Below, in pieces: positions 35,965 to 49,285 of a stretch of DNA of 64,000 nt; position 1 is the stretch's first letter, and every line of letters begins with the position of its first letter. Under the pieces are notes generated by a model that searched no databases, was not told where the DNA came from, and saw only the letters and a list, made by a program, of their open reading frames with translations. The DNA lies in assembly GCF_014839805.1 (NCBI RefSeq), contig NC_051120.1, positions 4,712,001-4,776,000 of the forward strand. Reading direction: 5' to 3'. A program made the position numbers and the translations under genes. Source of the stretch: Manduca sexta. Lineage: Eukaryota; Arthropoda; Insecta; Lepidoptera; Sphingidae.

Positions 35965-36370
35965 GCGTAAAATTTGTTAAAATGTTTGTATGTATGTTTG
36001 TTAGATGAAAACGCAGATAGAGCTGAACGGATTTGAATGAAATTTGGCAAACAGATAGACTGGATTAACAAATAAGTTGATTGGGAGAGAATGCCCATGG
36101 CATTAAGTCCGCCTGTAAACCATGTGTACAAAGTGTAAATAAATAAATAAGTTGCTTTTTTTCGACAATTTACTCCCATGAAACATAATAGTTTTTTTAG
36201 ATGACATTGGCGTCTTTATTTTATTTATTAGAGATATCATTGGATGACGCATACAGTACATATTTTAATACAAAGGTATTCGCATGATTACCTTTTGAGG
36301 CTACATAGAGCGTCTTACAAGTGGCACTATCAATGAAAGGCTTTCTGCGCAGGCGAAGCCGCGTGCAATA
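35965..36370 (+). repeat. rep-F-type repeat
   Basis: GCTGAACGGATTTGAATGAA, TTTGGCAAACAGATAGACTG and GCGCAGGCGAAGCCGCGTGC bracket a diverged copy. Confidence 0.45.
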
Positions 36371-37324
36371 CTTAGTGTATATATATATACACCTCATACA
36401 ATCATTTTATGACGTACATTATTGATCAATGTATCGAACATATTCCTCCATAATCCAAGGCTTTTATTTCATTTCTGCACGAACCATTTTGGTTTCTCGG
36501 AAAAAAGTTGTCAAAATTTCCTCGCGCCATATCTGTTTATAATTGTTAAGAGGAAACAATTAACAATTAATTTATCGATGCCATAAATTCTTGATCCTGT
36601 TTTCGTTATGGAATCGGTTAAATTGTTGCTTTATAGCTCTTTATTGGACCCAATAAAATAAGTAACACCTGACTTTAACTGCACATTAAATATTATTGTC
36701 GAAATGTTACAAGTTGTGAGGAAATTTGTATCATAATAAGCATTTAAGTTGTATTTACCGACAAACGAGTTGTTTTATGAACAAACGAGATTAGCGAGAA
36801 TTGAAAAAAGAATTTCACATTTATTTACGAAAGATGTTCTATTTTTAAAACATTTCTTCTTTTAGTATATCGCTTTTACCATGAAACGAATGATGAATGA
36901 GACGAATTATACAAAAATATTTTTAAACGAAAAATGTCGGTAGATGATCCCTAATTAATTATAACAAAAAATATTACCTAAAATTATGTTCACGCTGAGA
37001 AAAATAAATCAAATATTAGCAAACCTCACGATATTAAGGAGCTAGACCCATAAAAGAATTTATCACCCAAAAAACAGCGGCAAAAAGTAGAAGGTCAATT
37101 TGTAAAACAAAAATATGACAAGGACCCGCCACCCAAAAAGACCTCTACAAAATAGACGCCTTAAATATTATCATAATTCTTTATGGCACCTATAAAATCC
37201 ATAAAACTGACATATCTCAAATAATTTCGAACACAATGGAAAACAAAAAAAACCATCAATACAAATAAATAACAGTGACTGTTTTAGAAATATTTGGGTC
37301 TGTGTGATTTTAGGAATAATAATA

Positions 37325-37440
37325 GACCGGTCGGTGTTGTAGTTGCACTGTGTACGCGACCGACACGTCGAAGTCGCTGGTTCAATTCCCGGGCCGAGCA
37401 AAGTGTTATAGGGTTATTAATCAATATCATTGGAATTGTG
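37325..37440 (+). mobile_element. rep-C-like SINE head
   Basis: A-box-like CGGTGTTGTAGTTGC and B-box-like TGGTTCAATTCCCGGGCC, followed by GCAAAGTGTTATAGGGTTAT and ATTGGAATTGTGTCC. The 3' body is missing. Confidence 0.55.
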
Positions 37441-38711
37441 TCCAGAACATAACAATTACCCCGCCTCTTATAACAAAAAATCTGACATGGCTATCAAAAT
37501 GTGGAGTGGTACATACTTACCCCTAAAATTTGATGTGTGTGTAATGTCAAAGAGAGTTCAGTATTTCGACTTGAAATAGTAAATGTAGAGAGTTTGAAAC
37601 ACAAAATCGAAAGCGCACTACGACTGATTGAATGGAAGCAAAAGCCTTTGCCATGCAAAACATGGCGTTTAAAAACGAAAAGAAATTGAAAATAAAAGTA
37701 GTTCAACTAAGTCATTTAGTTTTTGGATCATATATATTTTAGAATTATAGCTATTACAACATGTTTAAATGTCTATAATGCTCTGTAGAACTGTTAAAAG
37801 CATTCCATTTACAAAAATATAAACAACCGTTAGTTATTAACCCATGATTACTCATTTAAGTCATAATACGAATGACATAATCATTTTTTTGCTAAAAAGG
37901 GCACTTACAAAAAGTTTTTAGTGAAAGTCCGTCTTGTAAACTATCGCTCGTTTACGTCACTCTGCGGCTAAACAAAACATAACCGATTAGTCTTATCGCG
38001 GGCCAGGTAAACATTTCTTTTAAAACGAGTAAATTCCTCACAAAAACCCATTACAAGCAAAAACAAACTTTAATTCAACTGACGTAGATTATCATTTTTA
38101 AATTTCAACAACACCGCTTTTTTGCTTTTGACGTTAAGCTTTTAACGTTGTTGGATAATTAACCTTATAGTATTGTAATAAGAGTGATTTACGATTCGAC
38201 AAGCAGATCAAAGTTCAGCAAGGGCTGAAGAGGGTTTCCTTGACAGTGTGTCCGTCAAAATATTTTTTTGTTTGATTAGTTCAGGTAAGCCAGTATTCGT
38301 TTATGCGTGACAGTGGGCAGTTCTTTGTGGTTAACTGGATCTGTTAAACAGTGTTATTAAGAATACAAACATAATTAGGGAATGTAAGCAGGTGGGTGTT
38401 TCTGATCTGATTTCATGGAAATCTCTTGTTTTAATCTGTTTGTTTTTTCTGTATTACCGTCTTCTAGATTGTTTATCTTATTAATTTGTTGTATGTCTTT
38501 ATAAACTCTTAGTAGATTAACTAAACGTATTGTTATTAGTTCTATGTCTCTTTATTTTGCATTTTTGTGCTTTGAACTATTTGTTTAGTTATCTGTATGA
38601 TTCTGGAATTTAGCAAATACTTTAAATCTTTTGCCGCCAATTCTTTTATCAACCAGTCCATCTTTATCGGTAACATTCTTGCATTTAGTTTTTATAGTTC
38701 CGTCTAAATAC

Positions 38712-38965
38712 TTCGTCGTTGTAACTGTTTGGTTTTGTATGTTTAACATACCATAACATATAACTACTTTTCAAAACAATGAATTTAGCGTAAAAAATAC
38801 ACATACTTAAATAAGTTTATATATCTAAAGTTTTTATAAATCCGTCAAAATAAATTCGTGATTGTAACTTTTTGGTTCCTTAAGTAACACCAAAGTGCTT
38901 TCAAATCTACGAATTTAGTATAAAATATTCCAACTAAGATAACTTTATATATATTAATTCGAAAA
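38712..38965. repeat. old two-copy tandem duplication
   Basis: Unit 1 (about 38712-38830) and unit 2 (about 38858-38960) share TTGTAACT.TTTGGTT, TTTCAAA.., GAATTTAG.(G/A)TA(A)AAA and TTTATATAT. Confidence 0.55.
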
Positions 38966-39267
38966 CCAATATGAAGTTTGTAATATATTACGCAGAGAAC
39001 ATTTGCACTATAACATATTTTCATGCAGTAAATGCTGAGCACGCGAACATATGAAAATTCTACTTACATCATATATTTTCCTGTAAAGGTCACGTAGCTT
39101 CACTGCAGTTGCTATCTCTATTAGAATATCACATATTTACTCAGAAACTAGAGTTCATAATAATTTATTTCTATCTTTATATTATTCATATTTTACATCC
39201 ACGTCATCAGCACACCCTCTCTTATAATCTGTAAGTCTTTTTATATTAGCTTATATGGACTACTGGT

Positions 39268-39482
39268 GGTAGATCTGTCATATGTGAGAGTCCGCCTGGG
39301 CAAGCAGCAGTGTGTAGTTACTGGTGTGTTCCGGTTTGAAGGACACTGTAGCCAGTGTAACTATTGGACATAATAAGACTTAACATCTCATGTCTTAGGA
39401 TGACGAGTGCAGTGGAATACCCAACAAAACTTTGTAATTCAAGGTGTTGGATGGTGTTTCTACTATTTATGGGCGGTCGTAG
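39268..39482 (+). repeat. rep-A, 3' truncated
   Basis: GTAGATCTGTCATATGTGAG through GATGACGAGTGCAGTGGAAT to TATGGGCGGTCGTAG. The ATCAGGCG terminal segment is absent. Confidence 0.65.
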
Positions 39483-40801
39483 CTAAAAATTCTATAGTTA
39501 AATCTAAGCTCTTACAATTCACATTATAGTTTATAATTACTCAAACCAGAAGAAAGGAATATATATTTATTTAAAATCGAATAAAAGGTTACAGTGAAGG
39601 TCTCTAAATCACTTATGTGATAATAAAAAAAAAATATGAACAAAAAATATTTATCGCCAAGAAATCTCTGGTTCAATTAAAATCGGCTGTTTTTAAATAT
39701 GTAAACATTAAAAAGGTTTATTTATAGATGAAAAGCCCAATCATGTTGACGTAGAGCATGGATTGTGTTTAAGCCCGATATCATGGCCTAATGAACGTCA
39801 TTCAGCGAGCATCAGCTTCCACTGCCGTGAGCAGCGTTTGATGTCGGATGCTGGGCGGCCAGCTATTAAAATTGATCGTGTTAATAACAGAACTGAATTG
39901 AAAACATTTTGTAAATACCTTCAGCAGTTATATCTGTACCTTACTTGTATTTTATAATTATATTCATATTCTGGTCCCTAAGATATAGGGACTGTCTAGT
40001 ATGGGGCCCCTGTCAATTGATGTTTTGTTTTAAATTACTGATAAGCACTAAATCTAAAAAAAATTTTAACTACTTATGTGTTATTATTATATAACTTGGT
40101 TTCTAATTTATGGGCTCCTCTTCCCATACTTAGCACGCAAAAAATATCAGGCCATTATGCGTGAATTTAACTTTCCTATATTGCTAATTTTAGGCATGCA
40201 AGCTATACCAAACTAACTTAGCTGAAACCGGAGTAACAATATAGCAAAACATTTCGAAGAAATAATTTTATTCGTAGGGTAAACCCAAATTAAATCTAGG
40301 TCATTAATGTGCAGTTTCTAGAATGAAAAAGCAATATTATATAGCGTTATTGTTTATAATAATTTCCTATAATTTTATTTATTTTTGTATATTTTAAGCT
40401 TTTATGTAAGTCTGATTTGTAATAAACTATTTGAATTTGAATATTGACGGAGCACGGCTCAGGTAGGCTAAACCAATGGGTGGTGACGTCAAAAATCACG
40501 TTACAATATTCGTATTGTTAGTTCGATATAAAAACCCATTGTGAACACAAGTGTGCCGTCGAAACGTACAATCGGATCCAGATGGACGTGAGGTCGTTTG
40601 TGTTATACATACGAAGTATGTGCGTGGCTTGAGATAGAAGATATCGCGGTTTGGAATTAATTTTGCGAGGTAAAAAATCAATTGGTGGATTTTTAATAGT
40701 GATTTGGGTTATATGCTGATTGATTTTGTCTTAACGTAGACTTATTGGTTATGATAATTAAAATCAGATTTAATCGTGACTGTGTTTTTCCTTATAAATT
40801 A

Positions 40802-40922
40802 CTCAGTCGCATCTCGGAGTCAGCAAGATGGCGGTTAGATGCTCCCGTGCCTTGGAAAGCCCGTAAAGCCTTTGGTCCTGCGCCCGATCTCTTTCCAGTC
40901 ATGTCGGATTGCCAACTCATTG
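40802..40922 (+). mobile_element. rep-H SINE, body only
   Basis: CATCTCGGAGTCAGCAAGAT, CTCCCGTGCCTTGGAAAGCC and CCTTTGGTCCTGCGCCCGAT match the 9448 copy. The tRNA head is missing. Confidence 0.58.
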
Positions 40923-42025
40923 GAATATGAGAGTGTAGGTGTTCCTACACTCTGTTGAGTGCATCTGTGTATTACGCGTACACTTGTGCACTATAATATC
41001 TCCTGCGTACTTAGGTGATCTGAGAATGGCCGCCGTGACCAAAATTCGGTTAGAAATCACTCACTCATTCAATGTGGTTATATAACAATATCAAGAGAAA
41101 AAAGTAACCTTATTGTCAATAAGGTTTATCACAGTTTGAGAAAGTTAACAACTTTTTTATCACTCACTCGAAGACGTGAGTCCTGTCACGTAGTACCCAC
41201 ATAAGAGTTTTTTTGTTTCGGTTTGTTTGGGAAGCTAAAATATATTTTGTTTTATTCTTTATCTATAGCACAGTGAGACTGAACCGCGACCAACTATGAC
41301 AGATTTGCCACCATGTTTTTTTTTGTACTTATTGGGTACATATTGGCTACAAAATATATCGACAAGATATATATCCAGGTACATATATGGGAGACAACTA
41401 AACGATTATCTAATGGCCAACACGTACAGTTAGAAACAAAAGTAGCTGAACAAATAAAAAAAAATAAAACACTTCGACTCATTAATTACATCCGATATAT
41501 TTTTTCTTTGTCTAACATAAATTAAACCTTTTAAGTTTATTTTAGTGAAGAAAAAACGACCGTTAATACAGACAAATAAGTTGAAAGAAGATTAAAAATG
41601 TTGAATTTGTTAAGCTACTTTGGTGACTATTAATTACATCCGAATATTGTATATTTTATAGTTCGGAGAAATTCAAGCTTCCAACCGGCGAATTAGGGAT
41701 TCTACGAAATACAATCCGAACTCTTCCCTCCCAAATCTCATGACATGCACCAGATTGATTGAAGCGAAACATCCAAGGTTAATCCACACATGTGCACCGC
41801 AGACTGCAAATAAACTGTAAAACTGTTGATTAATCCACTTCTAGTCCGTAAACTGTATAATTATTGGACATTATGAGGTTATGGACAAAGATCTTTACAT
41901 CTCCTGAAGGGCAATACCTCGTAGCGCTTTGAAATGCAAAGTATTGTTTATGAGTTATCGCGTTACTAATTAAGGAATGTCTTTTTCGTCGCACCCTTCA
42001 ATTACTCTTCTTATTTTCTACTACG

Positions 42026-42246
42026 GCGAATAGCCTAGTTGGGTGTGGAATGGCCTGCCAAGACGAATGTCCACAGGTTCAAATCCCAAGGCACACACCT
42101 TTGATTATTCTAAAATCATGTGGGTATTCTTTGTGAATACTGGCCAGCGTGGTGGACTAAGGCCTAATCCCTCTCAGTAGTAGAGGAGGCCCATGCCTAG
42201 CAGTGGGACAGTATATAATACAAGGCTGATATTATTATTATTATGT
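42026..42246 (+). mobile_element. rep-B SINE with internal deletion
   Basis: The head GAATAGCCTAGTTGGGTGTG and B box CAGGTTCAAATCCCAAGG are intact. The middle (AACGGTGAAGG to the CACTAGG segment) is deleted. The end CAGCGTGGTGGACTAAGGCC and the (ATT)n tail are kept. Confidence 0.72.
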
Positions 42247-42704
42247 TTTCTACTGGCATTGTAAGGCGACTCCATCGCATCTGACAGTAAGAGGAACAAG
42301 GTTCATTTATAGTGTTTTTAAGTAGAGATGAAGTTTTCAATCCGAACCAGTAATTCCTGAGATTAGCGCGTTCAAACAAACTCTTCAGCTTATATAATAG
42401 AATAGACGTATAGATTTTCGTTGTAATACGTATTAATACAGTAAAAAAGACATTACATAACAAATTATCTCTGTATAGTGTTAAAATACTTTGTAATTCG
42501 AAGTTATAACTTCTGTCTTCTCTTTATTAATTTCCACTACACACAAGCTATATTCATTGACTAAATGTCAAAACATACCCTTTAAGTCCACCACGTGACC
42601 ATGAAGACTACAAAATCTTCAAAACATCGCGAGAAAATCATTACATAAGAAGTTTTCATTGGAACATTCGCATAAACATAAGTAATCCATTGACGGATAT
42701 TCTA

Positions 42705-43005
42705 TAGACATGTACGTCATATAAACTATTTCTTCAAAATCTGAACTAAAATGGCAACCAAAACGTCACTGTTATGACCTATTTATTCACTTAAACAACA
42801 AATAATTTAATCTATTTTTATAATACCCTTAGTTTTTCACTTACACTCGAGTTCTTATATTATGAGCGTCACTCCGTACACAACCACGCTGCCAATGTTG
42901 AACCATACTAAAGTCAGATGTACGGATCGCAGTACAGTTGAGTCGAACACAATGAGTGTACAGAACGCCAGATATAGTACGTAGTACATATCGATGAAGA
43001 TATTA
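42705..43005 (+). repeat. rep-J repeat, second long copy
   Basis: CTGAACTAAAATGGCAACCA, ATTATGAGCGTCACTCCGTA and AGTACGTAGTACATATCGAT. Diverged from 11085-11425. Confidence 0.55.
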
Positions 43006-43377
43006 TACCCCAAAAATCAAAACCAGATCAATTCCGTCCCAACCGAACGCCAAACACGGTATAGTTCAAAGTTCATTAAATTAAATTGATGCATGACCAC
43101 GGATTGCGGTCTGTGGTATCGCTGCACTTTAGGCCTGTTAATTAAAGCTTGTAGTTGTGACACATTAGCATTTAAACGCGTTTGCAAGGTTTGGTTTGGG
43201 GTTTGACAGGTAATGACAACAGTTTAAGAGTTCAAAGGACATGTCCGTTTTTTGTATGGGCGCTGGTTTTTGATTTCAAACAAATTCCAACCAAACTCAA
43301 AATTACTAGATAATAAAGTGGTAACGATGTGGAGCTCGGAATCATTAAAGGAATAGTTTTAGACCCTTCTATTTATA

Positions 43378-43648
43378 AGAAAAAATAGCGACCCGCCCCG
43401 GCTTCGCACGGGTGCAATGCTGATACTAAATACAATACAGAAAAACTGTGAACGATGTATATAAAAACATAGCGGCCCGCTCTGGCTTCGCGTGGGTATA
43501 ACATAACAAAATAACAGTATTCTCCACTATTTAATGGATATTATTATACATATAAACCTTCTTCTTGAATCACTCTATCTATTAAAAAAAAACCGCATCA
43601 AAATCCGTTGCGTAGTTTTAAAGATTTAAGCATACAACCCTTTGTATG
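43378..43648 (+). repeat. rep-F-type repeat, two stacked copies
   Basis: GACCCGCCCCGGCTTCGCAC (43391-43410) and GCGGCCCGCTCTGGCTTCGC (43471-43490) are two successive heads. CGCATCAAAATCCGTTGCG marks the tail, and the 40-bp hairpin follows. Confidence 0.5.
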
Positions 43649-43734
43649 CTTATCTGCAAAAGTAATGTATGCAAATAAATGGTATTTTTTCGACAAAATA
43701 CCATTTATTTGCATACATTACTTTTGCAGATAAG
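43649..43734. repeat. perfect 40-bp inverted repeat with 6-nt loop
   Basis: The arms 43649-43688 and 43695-43734 are exact reverse complements separated by TTCGAC. The arm contains CTTATCTGCAAAAGTAATG and ends GGTATTTT. It sits just after a rep-F tail (CGCATCAAAATCCGTTGCG). It could extrude as a cruciform or fold in RNA. Confidence 0.9.
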
Positions 43735-44097
43735 GCATTGTTGAGATTAGTAGTGGCCCAGGAATTTCGGTCTGTTAAAGTAGAAAAATAAATTAAATTA
43801 CATAGACCTCTACCTCGACCTCCAGACGAGTTGAAATTAACAACTTACTTTGACTTAATTCCGTCTCATTTTAAGCCTAGGACTTGAAGTAGGTAAATAC
43901 GAAACTTAATGAAAAATAAGCTTTAGAATAAATTCTTTTAACTTAAAGATTGTATTCGCTTTAATCTAGTATTTCTCAAGTACGAAATATACTAGTTTCG
44001 TGTTTCCGTCGCTAAGAGACTGCCTGCTTTGCTGTGTTCCTTTTGATCTACATCGTAGCTATTTTTATTAGGCATTATGATATTTCATGACCTAACA

Positions 44098-44322
44098 CTG
44101 CCTTAGTGACGCAGTTATACTGGCGTGTACGTTGCGACCCCGAACTGAAATCCCGAATCCTGCAAAAGTTATATTTACTTTCTACTCAATACCATCCCAG
44201 AGTTTGGAGTTTGTGCCCGATATAGAAGACTCGCCACCTATCAAATCATGAGACGGAATAGACAAGGTAAAAGTGGGTGCAGTATTTGCGCCTCTGTCTA
44301 CCTCTTCGAAGATAAAGGCGTG
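44098..44322 (+). mobile_element. rep-C SINE, diverged
   Basis: Head TGCCTTAGTGACGCAGTTAT, body TTTGGAGTTTGTGCCCGATA and AAAGTGGGTGCAG, end GATAAAGGCGTG. The B box has decayed. Confidence 0.65.
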
Positions 44323-45587
44323 TTGGCTTTATTTAACGCTTTAGCACAGCATAATGCTGAGTGGTCACATATCTGTCGCAACCTTGACATGCAGTCATAG
44401 GGATTTTCGTTTGTTTTATTTTGATAATATCATAGAGTTTTTTATTTAGTTTTGATACTTGTTACTAATTGTACTTGTTTATAATGCTTAATCCTTTTTT
44501 TCCTTTATACGTTTGTACTAATGCAAGTCTGTCTGTGACAAATAAGTTACTTTTCTTTCTTTCTGTCTTTACAATGCCAAGTTCTTTACAGGACCATCAC
44601 GAAGTTCCATTTTGTAGCTGTGTGTCGATCCTTACATTTCTTTTTACATTCTAATTAACTTTAAAATAGTTTTCGAATTTAATTAAGTTTATTTTTTAAA
44701 TAAGAGGAGCGCCCTCCCGCAATTTGTTTTTAATTAAAATTTAACTCGCCCCGTTGTCTCGCTTGTGTAAACGGTTGTCGAGCTTTTGCGAGCTTTGGCG
44801 AGCTTTCAGCTTGACAGATGAGCTGTTATCTTTTTAAAATGTTAGAGGATTGTTTTTGTGGGGTTTCCTTTTATTTCTCTGCAGTGAAAGGTCAGATAGA
44901 TATGTTAGAATGACGTCGTTTGTTTTGTAGAAAGTATGATTCTTTTTGAACATGATTTTAAATCCGAACAATTTCAGTGTATTTTTCGAAATTTATATAT
45001 CTCGGAATCATTGAAGAGTTATGTTCAGCAATGAACATACTTTAACTGATAATGACGATGATTAAATGCAAAAGTACTAGAAATTATCCTTGTTACTACC
45101 ATAAGTCCGATAGTGTTTTTATCCCAAAGCTTCTCCGATATGAATTTTTAAATCTACTGTTCTATTTCTGAATTCATCGTATTGAAACTCTTTAGCAATA
45201 CAAATTCCAACACAAAAGCAAATATAGTCAACTCAAATACGATCGAGGTGCAAATGAAAGCCCACAGAGGCTCACTGGTCCGCGCCATTACCCACTATAA
45301 ATGGGAATAGGTCGTCTTCGAATCAACAGGTCATGTATGACTGGTCGTACAAATTGACTTTGTTTGTGTTTAAAAACAATGTAGCCCCTGATTTACATAC
45401 TCGCCGAATACAGACCAATAGTCACGAACAAGAGTATGTATTTTATGTATTCGTTATTCATAATTCATGGATTCACTACTTATTCGCCGATAGTCTAAAT
45501 GAGGCAGAAAGATTGAATTTCTTTTCCCAGTAAGCAATGGCTTGATAATGTTTTTGGCATTGCATATCCATCGGCGGCGAATGCTTA

Positions 45588-45706
45588 CCATCAGAGAATT
45601 TTTACCCTCACACCCACCAATACAACTCCTGTACGCCAGGATCAGCAGTGGCACGCATTATGACACCGAGCAGTGAAGCTCGGCGAGCCTCAGGGAAAAC
45701 TAATTT
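45588..45706 (-). repeat. rep-M repeat, third copy
   Basis: Inverted: CAACTCCTGTACGCCAGGAT, CAGTGGCACGCATTATGACA and GAAGCTCGGCGAGCCTCAGG. Confidence 0.55.
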
Positions 45707-45969
45707 GTCATTATCCCGCAACTAAATTATAATAGAAAGATAGAGAGTAGTTGGAAATATTAATTGTCCACTTCCCTCCATAGCAAAGCGGGAGACAAAA
45801 TAATGAACTAAGGAGGTTTTAACCTCAAGGATTCGGACGTTTGCAACTAGATAAAGTAGTTATAAAGCACCACGGATAAAATTAAAAGAAAGAGTCCTAT
45901 CACATGCTTGTAATCAGGCGGATTACTTTCTCGTATGCTTACTAAGACAATAAAATATGGTTGTTTATG

Positions 45970-46185
45970 CCTGTCTCGGTGGCGTATGCGGTATAACAGC
46001 TGGAGATAGTTCGTTCCCGGGTCTTAGAAAGTGATAAGCTTTCTGCTCAATGTCAAGGGATTTCTAATCAGTATCAAGGGATGCTTGAGATAGTGAACAA
46101 TATGGATTTCTCGTATGGAATATAATGGAGAAAAGTAGGTGTACTACTAAGGTTTTGATTACTCTTTCAGGGGTAAAAGGTGACT
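45970..46185 (+). mobile_element. rep-C SINE, diverged
   Basis: Head CTGTCTCGGTGGCGTATG, B box GTTCGTTCCCGGGTC, GAAAAGTAGGTGTAC and the end GGGGTAAAAGGTGACTGTG. It has an internal short duplication around CAGTATCAAGGG. Confidence 0.6.
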
Positions 46186-47123
46186 GTGTGTTTTATAGTA
46201 TGATTGTTAGACTGCGCGCGCATGTGTAATAGTAGTAATAAAGCGACATATAGATATATATTTAAGATATTGTATTTAGATACGTGCGTCTGATTTAGAA
46301 CTGCCAGGTGTGCTCACGGCACCCACATAAATTCCGATTTGATGGAGCACGTGGTAAGATATTTTTAACAGAAAATACAGTTCCAAGCTTTCATATATTA
46401 TAATCTATTCAACTCTGCATTAGTCAGAAACAGGATATGAAAAAAATATTTCTAGATAAAGTTTATTTGTTTTACAACGATTTTTTAAATTATATCATTG
46501 TAAGGTTGCGAAACTCTGAAATATCCACCCAATCCACCAATATTTATAAATTCGTTTCATGAAATATTATTAAGAAAAACCTTTGATTAAATTGCAAAAT
46601 ATCTCTACATATTGCTAAATTTTGTAATAAAAGAATTAACAAAAACTTCTAGGGTACACTTTCACAAATAAAAACCAAATACATGGAGGATAGACCTTAT
46701 TAGGAACAGGACTTTTTTCGGCCACATAACTCATAACTAAATTATGTAATACATTAAGTTAGAAATGCATCACCGAATTTATTCGCGGAAATCAAACTTA
46801 GGACATCCAATTTCATAGCTTACGACACTGCAAACATAACTGATCATAATTATGCATTAAGTGAATATTTTAAACCGATGGTCTTATCACAAGTTAGCCG
46901 GTACAGATAAAACTCTATTGTTGGCTGGAGTTATCTGGAATAAAATTCCATTATGAGAGATAAAATTATGAACATTGGACAACTCGAATGGACAAACACA
47001 ATGGGGATTATGGAAACGTCTTAAAACGTTTGCATTGTTTGTGATAATGATGGTGCTGTAAATGTAAAGTCTTGATATAGCAATGTATTACGTCTATCAT
47101 TTGTTATAAGGTTATTTATTTTA

Positions 47124-47313
47124 GGTCAGAAGGCCCTATTTGGGGGTGAATCCGTCTTTTTGCAATTACAGGCGTTCTAATCAAAGGACAGATTCTGTAC
47201 GGGTAAGAGAGACAAAAATCACCTATTTACCTGTACGACTATCAAAGCTGTCCTTCGATTAGAATTACAATCTGATGGACATGCTCCCGTAGACGGAATA
47301 GGGCCGCGTGACC
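47124..47313. mobile_element. 190-bp MITE with 7-8 bp target duplication
   Basis: The ends GGTCAGAAGGCCCTATT and, inverted, GGTCACGCGGCCCTATTCCG pair. Further in, GTTCTAATCAAAGGACAG pairs with ATTCTAATCGAAGGACAG, and a middle spacer separates them. The flanks TTATTTTA (47116-47123) and TTATTTTG (47314-47321) match at 7 of 8 positions, which suits an hAT-like 8-bp duplication. Confidence 0.6.
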
Positions 47314-47783
47314 TTATTTTGAAATAAAAAGATCACGCAATTACTCACAAAGATCCTTATGTAATTCTTTTATTAATAACCAGAGGAAAAGAAAATATAG
47401 TCAATATTTTCAAACAACCTTCCGCATTAAAAAGGACTTAAAACTTTTCAAATACGTTTATTGCCAACCCAGACGTCGCTATTATACCAATCGAAAAACC
47501 GTCCAAATAATGTGTCACAAAAAATAAATATACCTTTTAATAAAATAAACCTGTGGTATCTGTCGGGGATTTAGGATAAAAGGCGGGGCCGTTGGACCGT
47601 GTATTTCACAGTTCGTCGGGCGCGAGCTAATTTTAACGACCCCATGTGGAGCTTTACACTTGCGGCCGATAGGAACTATGCAAAGCGCTAACTTCACAAT
47701 TGCCTATAGTTCGGATGTACAATTGCAGCCCTTTGTAAGGTTTTTGAGGATTTAAGAACAATTAAATTTGAATTAACTTGTAT

Positions 47784-48098
47784 AATATAATAATATCAGC
47801 CCTATATCATATAATGTCTCGCTGTTGAGCACAGGTCTCCTCTAGAGTTGAAAAGGATTAGGCCTTAGTCCACCATGCTGGCCCAGTGCGAGTTGAGATT
47901 CACAAACCCTCAAAATTCTTATAGAAAACTTCTCATGTATGCAGGTTTCCTCACGATGTTTTCCTTCACCGTTAAAGCAAGCGATAATTCAGAAAGAATA
48001 CACACATAACTTTATAAAAGTCAGAGGTGCGTGCATTAAGTTTTGAATCTGCGGATACTCGTCTCGGCAGTCCGTTCTACTCCCAACTAGGCTATATC
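47784..48098 (-). mobile_element. rep-B SINE, near full length
   Basis: Inverted copy from ATAATATCAGCCCTATATC to the tRNA head in CCCAACTAGGCTATATCC. It includes CACGATGTTTTCCTTCACCG. Confidence 0.72.
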
Positions 48099-48685
48099 CT
48101 ATATAATTATATCGCTATGTAATAGTATAAGGTATCTCAGAAATACAAGTACAGCGTTCCAAACCTTATAATTTTAAACAACCTCACAATACTGTTGCCA
48201 GCGTATGGTTAATTTCACTACATATTCACATCAAAATGTATAAGATGTTAAGTACTTTACTAAAATATTTTATTTCATACTAAACTTCTTTGCAAAAATT
48301 TCACGGTTGACTTAATTTAAGTGAAAATATATTTTTAACACATAAGATATTTAATGCTAAGAATTCCGAATTATTTTATGATAAGCTATTTAAAACTATT
48401 TAGGTACTACTATATTTGTTTACAAATCCTTACCTACAATTAATTATAATTATAAATTAACTAATTGTACCCTTTTGCGCGCCTCAAGTGTTTAAGGAAC
48501 ATAATGAATTCGTGTTTAAGGAACTCATTTTAAATATTATTACTGTTTACGTTTCCATTCTATCCCTAACTGACGCGAGAGTAATTTTGACGGATCCTAA
48601 ACAAATAGTAACTTATGAGGACCATATAACGTTCAAATATGTTTGGCAATAAATTCATATGAGTCGTATTTACCGGATCACCACA

Positions 48686-48936
48686 CACACATCACGCATT
48701 TATCTCCAAAGGGGTATGCAGAGGCGCAGCCAGGGAACCCACTTTTCGCTAATGTGTTCCGTCCCATGATGAGATAGGGGGCGAGCCTATCGCCATATCG
48801 GACACAAATTTTAGACCCCAGGCAGATACTGAGCAGAAAAACCTAAATATAATTTTGTCCGACCCGGGATTCAAACCCAGGACCTCAGAGCGCTGCCATA
48901 CCGCGCATGCAGCAAAAGTACGCCACCGAATCAAGC
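48686..48936 (-). mobile_element. rep-C SINE, near full length
   Basis: It has the same order as the 30143 copy, including the B-box region GGGTTTGAATCCCGGGTCGG on the - strand and the terminal GATAAATGCGTGATGTGTGT. Confidence 0.78.
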
Positions 48937-49124
48937 ATACTGACATAAGTATTTCATAAAATCTTTTTAAGAGAAACTTATACCGCCTTCAAAAACCACT
49001 AAAAATCCAAAAATAATTTAATATGACCTATATACTAGTTACCAATTTTGGAGTCGGTGCCTTATAAAAAACAACAAAAAATATTCGTGCATATTACAAA
49101 ACAAATTAACCGTCGCGACTCTCT

Positions 49125-49285
49125 GCTCTCAAAACTACCGAATTTCGATAAAGTTTCGTATGAAGATAGCTTGAGACCCCGGGAGGGATATAAGCTACTT
49201 TTTATCTCCTAAAATATAGAGCAGAATTTTTATCCCGGAAAAAATATTTCAGGCGGGCAAAGCCGTGAGAAAAACGTTGTATTTC
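49125..49285 (-). repeat. rep-F degenerate repeat
   Basis: GAATTTTTATCCCGGAAAA and GGCGGGCAAAGCCGTGAG. Confidence 0.5.
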
